Part shown: in pieces, positions 16,660-23,276 of the stretch
Position numbering within the stretch: the first letter of the stretch is position 1
How the letters are laid out: each line of letters starts with the position of its first letter
Source of the DNA: Streptomyces niger
Lineage (GTDB): Bacteria > Actinomycetota > Actinomycetes > Streptomycetales > Streptomycetaceae
Direction: 5' to 3'
NCBI RefSeq assembly: GCF_000718305.1
Contig: NZ_JOFQ01000001.1
Coordinates: 124,001-188,000, forward strand
DNA: 64,000 nucleotides
Notes under the pieces: model-generated
The model's input: only the letters and a program-made list of their open reading frames with translations
What the model was told of the DNA's origin: nothing
Database searches by the model: none
Program-made: the position numbers and the translations under genes

Positions 16660-17646
16660 TCAGGCCGAGCGGGTGCCGGCCGTCAGCTGGTCGGAGCTGA
16701 GGACGTCCTCACCGTAGAGGTCCTGCAGCCAGTTGGTCTGGTAGATGGTGTCGAGGTAGCGCTCACCGAGGTCAGGGGCGATGGCCACCGCGGTCAGGTC
16801 GCTGTCGTCGTGGCGCGCCAGCCATTCGGTCGCGCCGCTGACCACCGTGCCGGTGGAGCCGCCGAACAGGAAGCCGGCGCGGGCGAGGCGGTGGCAGGCG
16901 CGGACGGTGTCCGCCTCCTCCACCTGGACCACCTCGTCCACGTACGACTCGTCCAGCAGCGCCGGGCGGACACTGGTGCCCAGGCCCGGGATCATCCGCC
17001 GGCCGGGAGGGCCGCCGAAGGTGACCGAGCCGACGCTGTCGACGGCGACCACCCGCACCCTGCGGTGGTACTCCCAGAAGTAGCGCGCGCAGCCCATCAG
17101 GGTGCCGGTGGTGCCGGCCCCGACGAAGAGCACGTCCAGGTCGGGGAACTGGCGGGCGATGGCGGGCGCGGTGGTGCGGTAGTGCGCCTTCCAGTTGTCC
17201 GGGTTGGCGTGCTGGTTGAGCCACACGTACCGGTCGTCGGAGGCGCAGAGCTGGCGGACGTAGCCCAGCCGGGCACCCAGGTACCCGCTCTCGGGGTCCG
17301 GTTCGGTGACGATGTGCACCTCGCTGCCCAGCGCCTCCATCATGCGGCGGGTGGAGAGGTTGCACCGTGGATCGGTCACGCACAGGAACCGGTAGCCCTT
17401 GCTCGCCGCGATCATGCTCAATGCCACGCCCAGATTCCCGGACGAGGACTCGATGATGACCGACCCCGGCAGCAGGGTCCCCCTGCGCTCGGCTGCCGCG
17501 ACCATCTCCGCCGCGGCCTTCAGCTTGATCGATCCGGCGAAGTTGAAACCCTCGCACTTCAGGAACAGTGGCTGTCCGAAGGTCGACCGCAGGTCGACGT
17601 AGAGCTCTTCCTCATTGAACTCCAGGGGAACGGATATGACTGGCAC
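16660..17646 (-). CDS. sbnA: N-(2-amino-2-carboxyethyl)-L-glutamate synthase, SbnA-like
   Basis: 328 residues from GTG 17646, preceded by GAGGGGG. It belongs to the cysteine synthase/fold-type II PLP family: the PLP lysine is K41 in FAGSIKLKAAAEM, the substrate loop is SSGNLG (68-73), and the phosphate loop is GAGTTGTLMG. The shape of the N-terminus (KCEGFNFAGSIKLK) and the partner gene point to SbnA rather than CysK. SbnA joins O-phospho-L-serine and L-glutamate to give ACEGA, which SbnB then splits oxidatively into L-2,3-diaminopropionate and 2-oxoglutarate. It is the last gene of the operon, 52 bp after sbnB. Confidence 0.88.
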   Translation of the reverse strand: MPVISVPLEFNEEELYVDLRSTFGQPLFLKCEGFNFAGSIKLKAAAEMVAAAERRGTLLPGSVIIESSSGNLGVALSMIAASKGYRFLCVTDPRCNLSTRRMMEALGSEVHIVTEPDPESGYLGARLGYVRQLCASDDRYVWLNQHANPDNWKAHYRTTAPAIARQFPDLDVLFVGAGTTGTLMGCARYFWEYHRRVRVVAVDSVGSVTFGGPPGRRMIPGLGTSVRPALLDESYVDEVVQVEEADTVRACHRLARAGFLFGGSTGTVVSGATEWLARHDDSDLTAVAIAPDLGERYLDTIYQTNWLQDLYGEDVLSSDQLTAGTRSA

Positions 17647-17698
17647 GATGACCCCCTCATTTGATGACCCCCCATGTGCGGCCGGCTGACCCGACCGC

Positions 17699-18769
17699 TC
17701 ATCCGTACCGGCGCAGCTCGGCGAAGAAGCCGTCGATGACGTGCAGTTCTCCCGAGCGGGCCACTTCGTCGTAGACGTACTTGCCGACCGCCAGGTCCAG
17801 GACCCCCAGTCCGAACGGCGAGAAGACCAGCGGGCGGCCGGCCGGCGGCCGCGCCTTCCCCGACATCACCTCGGCCAGCGTTCCGTGCAGGAAGTCCCTG
17901 CTGCCGGAGAGCTGTTCGGCCAGGTGCGGTGAGGTGTCGGCCTTCAGGCAGTGCTCGACGTCGTCGACGATGTTGGCAGCGGCGAGCACGATCTGCGGCG
18001 CGAGGTCGCGCAGCGAGATGTGCAGCACCAGCGGATGGTGTGCGAACCACGACACGTCGCTCACGTGCGGCCGGCCGGCGACGGTGGCGAAGATGACCAG
18101 GTCGCTCAGGCGGATCAGCTGCTCGGCGCTGTCGTGGACGGTGATGTGGCCCTTGGTTCCGGACTGTTCCAGGTACGTGCGGAAGCCCGCCGCGCTGTCG
18201 GCGGACACGTCGTGCACGCCGATCTCCTCGAATTCCCAGCCGGTGGCGGCCAGGAAGGTGTGGATGTAGCGGGCGATCAGGCCCGTACCGAAGAACCCGA
18301 CGCGTGTCGGGCGCGGCCGGCCGCGGCTGAGCCGGTCGGCGGCCAGCGCCGCCGAGGCGGCCGTACGGGTGGCGGAGATGATCGAGCTCTCCAGGCACGC
18401 GAACGGGTAGCCGGTGTCGTGGTCGTTCAGGATCAGGACCGCCGAGGCCCGCGGGATGCCGGCCGCCACGTTCTCGGGGAAGCTGGAGATCCACTTCAGG
18501 CCGTCCACCCGCGACGGGCCGCCCACCGAGGCCGGCAGCGCGATGATCCGGGAGGACGGGCGGTCCGGGAACCGCAGGAAGTACGAGGGCGGGTTGACCG
18601 TTTCGCCGGCGTCGTGCAGCCGGTAGGTGGCCTCCACCAGGTCGACGATCTGCCGCTCGCGTCCCTGCAGGGCGCGCTGGACCTGGGAACCGGAGATCAC
18701 CGCGAACGGCGGCACGCCCGTCGGTTCCTGCCCTTCGGGCCGGGCGGCGGCGGAGTCGATGGTCGTCAT
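17699..18769 (-). CDS. sbnB: ACEGA dehydrogenase, SbnB-like, of the ornithine cyclodeaminase family
   Basis: 356 residues from ATG 18769; its ATGA overlaps the stop of the dioxygenase gene, so translation is coupled. The ornithine cyclodeaminase/mu-crystallin fold is seen in the substrate part (FLRFPDRPSSRIIALPASVGG, then GLKWISSFPENV) and a Rossmann motif (GFFGTGLIARYIHTFL, about 180). SbnB uses NAD+ to cleave N-(2-amino-2-carboxyethyl)-L-glutamate to L-2,3-diaminopropionate, 2-oxoglutarate and ammonium. Together with SbnA this gives the cell a dedicated diaminopropionate supply. The presence of both next to an NRPS is the strongest clue to what the synthetase uses. Confidence 0.88.
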   Translation of the reverse strand: MTTIDSAAARPEGQEPTGVPPFAVISGSQVQRALQGRERQIVDLVEATYRLHDAGETVNPPSYFLRFPDRPSSRIIALPASVGGPSRVDGLKWISSFPENVAAGIPRASAVLILNDHDTGYPFACLESSIISATRTAASAALAADRLSRGRPRPTRVGFFGTGLIARYIHTFLAATGWEFEEIGVHDVSADSAAGFRTYLEQSGTKGHITVHDSAEQLIRLSDLVIFATVAGRPHVSDVSWFAHHPLVLHISLRDLAPQIVLAAANIVDDVEHCLKADTSPHLAEQLSGSRDFLHGTLAEVMSGKARPPAGRPLVFSPFGLGVLDLAVGKYVYDEVARSGELHVIDGFFAELRRYG

Positions 18770-19767
18770 CGGGCCGTCACCTCGACCGTCGGCGAGCAGT
18801 CGGCGAGCCGAACCCCGTCGGCCATCGCCACCAGCACCTCGCGCGGTCCTTCGAAGGGCTCCCTGCTGTGCGCGGTGCGGACGTTGTCCACCAGCAGCAG
18901 ATCGCCGGCCTGCCACGGCTCCCGGGCGGTGTGCTTCTCGTAGACCTCGTTGAGCAGTTGCACGATGTCCTCTCCGATGGGATCGCCGCTGCCGAAGCGG
19001 GTGTTGAACGGCAGTCCGTCCTCGCCGTACTCATCCACCATGAATTCGTGCACGTCCGGATCCATCGTCCATTCGTTCAGGAAGGCGACCTGGTTGAACC
19101 AGCAGCGCCGGCCGGTGACCGGGTGGCGTACCACAGCGCTGCGACGCTGCCGGGTGCGCAGGCCGTTGTCCTTCTGCCACGCGAAGTCGATGGCGTTCGC
19201 GTAGCAGTACCGCTCGACCTCCTTGGGATTGTCGGTGCCGAACGCCTCGGCCCAGGAAGCGCCGATCTCGTCGTTGTAACTGCGGGTGAGCAGCCAGCCC
19301 TCCCGCTCGAACTTCGCGACCAGTTGGGCGGGCAGCGCGTCGAGCACCGCGGCCGCGTCCGCCACCGCGGTCGCCCCGCCCTCGGCCGGCGCCGTCAGGC
19401 AGGCGAACATCATCAGGCCGGGGAAGGTGAGGGTGTAACTGAGCTCGTGGTGCATGCACATCTGCTGGTTCGGCGGCCACTTGGTGGAGGAGTACACCCC
19501 GTCGGCGTACTTCCGCCGCGGCGCGAACGGCTCCTGCTCGCTCAGCAGGTCGTCGGCCAGCCGCCGGAAGACGGTTCCGGCCCCGGGTGCGTCCCCCAGG
19601 CCCAGTCCGCGGACGAGCAGCGAGCCGTGTTCGGCAACGGCGGCGCGCAGCGCGTCGCGGTGCTCGGCCACCCAGCTCGTCGCGTCGCCGTCGGGCTCGA
19701 CCCGCAGCATCGGGGGCCTGCCGGGCTGCCGCTCCACATCGAGCAGGGACGCCGGGAATGACGACAT
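18766..19767 (-). CDS. Fe(II)/2-oxoglutarate dioxygenase of the TauD/TfdA, SyrP-like type
   Basis: 333 residues from ATG 19767, with AAAGGAA eight bases upstream. The iron-binding facial triad is visible: H106 and E108 in QMCMHHELSYTL, and the distal H300 in NVRTAHSREPFEGPREVL. An H-x-E rather than H-x-D proximal motif, and the TAH-R-x-PF-GPR context, are typical of SyrP-like enzymes that beta-hydroxylate amino acids held on NRPS carrier proteins. The TauD-family epoxidase of dapdiamide synthesis belongs to the same broad group. It lies between the NRPS (26 bp upstream) and sbnB (4-bp overlap), so it should oxidise a carrier-bound residue in this pathway. Whether it hydroxylates or epoxidises cannot be told. 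Confidence 0.82.
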   Translation of the reverse strand: MSSFPASLLDVERQPGRPPMLRVEPDGDATSWVAEHRDALRAAVAEHGSLLVRGLGLGDAPGAGTVFRRLADDLLSEQEPFAPRRKYADGVYSSTKWPPNQQMCMHHELSYTLTFPGLMMFACLTAPAEGGATAVADAAAVLDALPAQLVAKFEREGWLLTRSYNDEIGASWAEAFGTDNPKEVERYCYANAIDFAWQKDNGLRTRQRRSAVVRHPVTGRRCWFNQVAFLNEWTMDPDVHEFMVDEYGEDGLPFNTRFGSGDPIGEDIVQLLNEVYEKHTAREPWQAGDLLLVDNVRTAHSREPFEGPREVLVAMADGVRLADCSPTVEVTAR

Positions 19768-19793
19768 TTCAGGGGTTCCTTTCGTTACGGTCC

Positions 19794-22700
19794 TCAAGAA
19801 GAAGCCAACAAAGCGGCGGCGGCCTGTACGGCTTCCGCCGCCCGTTCCGGGCGGGTGCGCAGGAAGTAGTGGCCCCCCTCGGTCAGTTCGTGCAGCTGGA
19901 CGTCGTCGGCCAGCAGCTGCCATGCGGTGTGGCGGTCCCGGGCCTCGGCCGTGGCCGGGTCGTCGGCGGCCACGACGACGGTGACCGGCGCGGCCAGCTT
20001 CTCGGCGGGCGGTTCGGCCAACAGACCGGCGAAGTACCGGTGTGCGGCGACGCAGTCGTGGCGGTAGGCGGCGCCGACGTGTTCGGCACGCCGGTCGTCC
20101 AGCTCACCGAGTTCGGTGTAACCGCCCTCCGCGCTCAGCCGTGCGGCGATCTCCGCGTTGCCGAGGCCGGTCAGCTCGGTGACGGCGGCCTGCCGCGTGG
20201 CGGCGTCGCCGGGCAGTTGCGCGGCGAGGAAGAGTCGCTGCACGGTGACGCCCCGCCGCTCCAGCCGCCGGGCCGTCTCGGCGGCGAAGGCGGTGCCCGA
20301 GGAGTGGCCCCACAGCAGGACGTCGCTCAGGCCGCGCCGGACGATCTCCTCGACGGTCTGCTCGACCACCTCGTCCATCGGCGCGAACGCTTCGGTGGTC
20401 GCGGTCAGGTCGTGGCCGGGCAGCTCCACGGCGTACACCGCGCGTCCGGTGCCGCGCAGGGCGCGGGCCAGCGGCTGGAAGTTCACCGCGTTGCCGCCGG
20501 CGTACGGGAAGCAGACCAGCGCCCCGGCCGTGCTGCCGCCCGGTTCGGCGAGGGCGTGCAGCAGTCCGTCGCGGCGTACGGAGCGGCCGTCGACCACGTC
20601 GGCCAGGTCGGCCAGTACGGGGTGCCGGGTGACGTCCTTCAGGGAGACGGCGCGCTTGAGGGTGACCGCGAGCTTGACGGCCGAGAGGCTGGTGCCGCCC
20701 CGGTCGAAGAAGTGGTCGCGGCGGCCGATGCGGTCCTGCGGGATGCCCAGGACGGCCGACCAGGCGGCGGCCAGCCGCTGTTCGGTGGCGGTGCGCGGCG
20801 CGTGGTACTCCTCCTCGGCCGCGCCCGGCCGGCCGGCCAGCGCGGTGAGCGCCTTCCGGTCGATCTTGCTGTTGGCGGTCAGCGGAAGGGCCTCCAGCCA
20901 GTGGAAAGCGGCGGGCACCATGTAGCCGGGCAGCGACTCCCCCAGGCTCTGGCGCAGCGTCGTGACGTCCAGCTCGCGACCGGAGTAGAAGGCGACCAGG
21001 TGCTTGCTGCGGTCGGCCGCCTCGGCGACCACCACGGCGCCGTCGCGCACGCCGTCCGTGCGCAGCAGGGCGTTCTCGATCTCGCCGATCTCGATGCGGA
21101 AGCCGCGGATCTTGACCTGGGTGTCCCGGCGGCCGAGGAACTCCAGCTTGCCCTCGGCCTGCCAGCGGCCCCGGTCGCCGCTGCGGTAGAGCCGCTCGCC
21201 GGCGCGGTGCGGGTCGGGCAGGAACGCCTTGCGGGTGCGTTCCGGGTCGTTGATGTAGCCGCGGCCGACGCAGACGCCGGAGAAGACGATCTCGCCGGGG
21301 GCGCCGAGCGGCACGGGGGCGAGGTGGTCGTCGACGACGTAGACCCGCACGTTCTGCACGGCGGGGCCGAGGGGCACGCGGTCGCCCTCGGGCGCCTTGA
21401 GCATGACCTCGTGGTTGGTGTCGTCGGAGGTCTCGGTGAGGCCGTAGGCGTTGACCAGCTTGATCGCGGGCTGGGCCGTGAACCAGCGCTGGGCGAGCTC
21501 CTTCTTCAGCGCCTCGCCGGTGACCGACACGCACCGCAGGTCCGGCAGGTCGCGGGGCGCCGCTTCCAGGGCCGAGAGCACCACTTCGAGGTAGGACGGG
21601 ACGACCTGGAGGACGCCCACCCGGCCCTCGACGACGGTGTCGACGAACCGCTGGACGTCCAGCACCGCGTCCTGTCCGATCAGCAGGGTCCGGCCGCCGA
21701 CCAGCAGCGCGGAGACCAGCTGCCACAGCGAGATGTCGAAGCACTGCGGCGCGGTCTGGGCGACCACCTGGCCCTCTTCGATGCCCAGGTCGTGGATCTT
21801 GGCGTAGAGGTGGTTGAGCATGCCGGCGTGCTCGCACATCGCGCCCTTGGGCTCGCCGGTGGAGCCCGAGGTGAAGTAGATGTACGCGAGCTGGTCCGGC
21901 GTCACGGCGATGCCGAGGTCGTCCTCGGCGTGGCCCTCCTCGTACGCGGCGCCGATGAAGACCCGGCGGGCGCCGGGCACGGTGGCCAGTGCCTCGTCGA
22001 GGGTGCCGGTGCTGGCGGGCTCGGTCAGTACGAGTGTGCACTCGGCGCGGTTGAGGGTGGTGGCGATGCGGTCCGCGGGGAAGTGCGGTTCGATGGGCAG
22101 GTAGACGCCGCCGGCCTTGAAGACCGCGAGAACGGCGGCCATCCAGTCCAGGTTGCGTTCGGTGACCACCGCGACGGCGTCCTCGCGGCGCAGCCCGCGG
22201 GCCAGCAGGGCGCGGCCCAACTGGTTGGCGTGGGCGTTGAGTTCGCGGTACGTCCACCGCCGGGTGCCCTGTACGGCGGCGACGGCGTCCGGGTGGGCGC
22301 GCACGCGCTGCTCGAACAGTTCGTGGAAGCGGGCGTCGGGCAGCTCGCGGTGCGGCCCGGCGAGCCCTTCGAGCTGGAAGCGGAGCTCGTCGGCGGACAG
22401 CAGGCTCTGCCGTTCGTGCTCGGCGTCGGGCCCGGCGGCCAGCAGCGCCAGCGCGCGGCGGTGGTAGCCGGCGATCCGGGCCGCGCACCCGGCGTCCAGC
22501 ACCTCGGTGCGGTACCGCAGCCGCAGTACCAGTTCCTCGCCGCGGGCCTCCGCGCCCAGCCGCAGCACGGTGCTCCCGGTCGGCTCACCGTCCCCGCCGG
22601 TCGGGTCCCACACGGTCTCGTACTCCGGCCCCGCCACGTCCAGTTCGCGCCGGAGCTCCTCCACCGGGAACTCACGGTGCGTCAGGACGGCGGCGGCCGC

Positions 22701-23045
22701 GCGGTCGGCATCGTATACCGCGGCGCGCCAGGTGACGCCGTCGGTCGTCAGCGGGCAGGGCAGTGGGCGGCCGCCCCGTTCGGTGACCAGACCGGTCACC
22801 ACGTCCCGTTCGCCCGCCAGTGCCGCGAGGGCCTTGGCGTGCGCGGTCAGCAACAGGGAGTCGAACGGCACCGCCAGCTCCGCCGCCAGCCGGCGCAACG
22901 CCGTCACCACCTCAGCCGGAACGCTCGCCACGTGCTCGGCGACGCCCGGTACCGGTCGCCGGGTCCACCGCGGGAGTGCGGTGACGCCGCCTCCCACGAG
23001 CACCCCCCGCCAGAAGTCCCGACCGGTCTCTGCTGGCATTGCCAT
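19794..23045 (-). CDS. NRPS with half a condensation domain: C(partial)-A-T-TE
   Basis: 1083 residues from ATG 23045, with GGAGGGGGAG upstream. Residues 1-230 match only the C-terminal half of a condensation domain; the lobe with HHxxxDG is missing, so condensation by it is unlikely. The adenylation domain (about 240-740) has YFTSGSTGEPKGA near 388, QCFDISLWQ, NAYGLTETSDDTNHE and NSKIDRKAL. By hand alignment to GrsA the pocket reads D-I-W-Q-S-T-A-D-D-K, acidic at its end, consistent with a cationic substrate such as diaminopropionate. The carrier domain has its serine in DRGGTSLSA (about 784). The thioesterase has GHSSG (about 915) and a late GGHYFL histidine. Next to it are sbnA, sbnB and a dioxygenase. 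Confidence 0.88.
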   Translation of the reverse strand: MAMPAETGRDFWRGVLVGGGVTALPRWTRRPVPGVAEHVASVPAEVVTALRRLAAELAVPFDSLLLTAHAKALAALAGERDVVTGLVTERGGRPLPCPLTTDGVTWRAAVYDADRAAAAVLTHREFPVEELRRELDVAGPEYETVWDPTGGDGEPTGSTVLRLGAEARGEELVLRLRYRTEVLDAGCAARIAGYHRRALALLAAGPDAEHERQSLLSADELRFQLEGLAGPHRELPDARFHELFEQRVRAHPDAVAAVQGTRRWTYRELNAHANQLGRALLARGLRREDAVAVVTERNLDWMAAVLAVFKAGGVYLPIEPHFPADRIATTLNRAECTLVLTEPASTGTLDEALATVPGARRVFIGAAYEEGHAEDDLGIAVTPDQLAYIYFTSGSTGEPKGAMCEHAGMLNHLYAKIHDLGIEEGQVVAQTAPQCFDISLWQLVSALLVGGRTLLIGQDAVLDVQRFVDTVVEGRVGVLQVVPSYLEVVLSALEAAPRDLPDLRCVSVTGEALKKELAQRWFTAQPAIKLVNAYGLTETSDDTNHEVMLKAPEGDRVPLGPAVQNVRVYVVDDHLAPVPLGAPGEIVFSGVCVGRGYINDPERTRKAFLPDPHRAGERLYRSGDRGRWQAEGKLEFLGRRDTQVKIRGFRIEIGEIENALLRTDGVRDGAVVVAEAADRSKHLVAFYSGRELDVTTLRQSLGESLPGYMVPAAFHWLEALPLTANSKIDRKALTALAGRPGAAEEEYHAPRTATEQRLAAAWSAVLGIPQDRIGRRDHFFDRGGTSLSAVKLAVTLKRAVSLKDVTRHPVLADLADVVDGRSVRRDGLLHALAEPGGSTAGALVCFPYAGGNAVNFQPLARALRGTGRAVYAVELPGHDLTATTEAFAPMDEVVEQTVEEIVRRGLSDVLLWGHSSGTAFAAETARRLERRGVTVQRLFLAAQLPGDAATRQAAVTELTGLGNAEIAARLSAEGGYTELGELDDRRAEHVGAAYRHDCVAAHRYFAGLLAEPPAEKLAAPVTVVVAADDPATAEARDRHTAWQLLADDVQLHELTEGGHYFLRTRPERAAEAVQAAAALLASS

Positions 23046-23276
23046 GGATTTCTCCCCCTCCGTGCACCGTTGCCCCGGTGCTGCGCGCCCCTGTCCGGCG
23101 CGGCGCGGTAGTAGTTCTGGATGTGGTGGCCGATGCTCCGGCCGGCCGCGGTGACCGGGCCGTGTCAGGTGCCGGCAGCGGCGGCCCTGCCGCCCTCTCC
23201 GCGTTCAAGGGCCGCTTCCCGGTCCCGTTCGGTGTGCTGCGTCGCGGTTCGTCCGGCATGCTCGGTGGCCTCTGCG
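23046..23276 (-). other. 231-bp gap between the two synthetase genes
   Basis: This gap is long for two genes of one operon. One minus-strand frame has strongly biased codons and reads IGHHIQNYYRAAPDRGAQH (about 23150-23090), with nearly every third base G or C. It follows a stop codon and has no ATG or GTG, so it is not called as a gene. It may be the relic of a domain or a lost small gene. Confidence 0.4.

Noticed and set aside
19587..23111. 1174-codon plus-strand frame opposite the NRPS
   Set aside because: It is antisense to clear A, T and TE motifs and has only low-complexity Gly/Gln/Val sequence.
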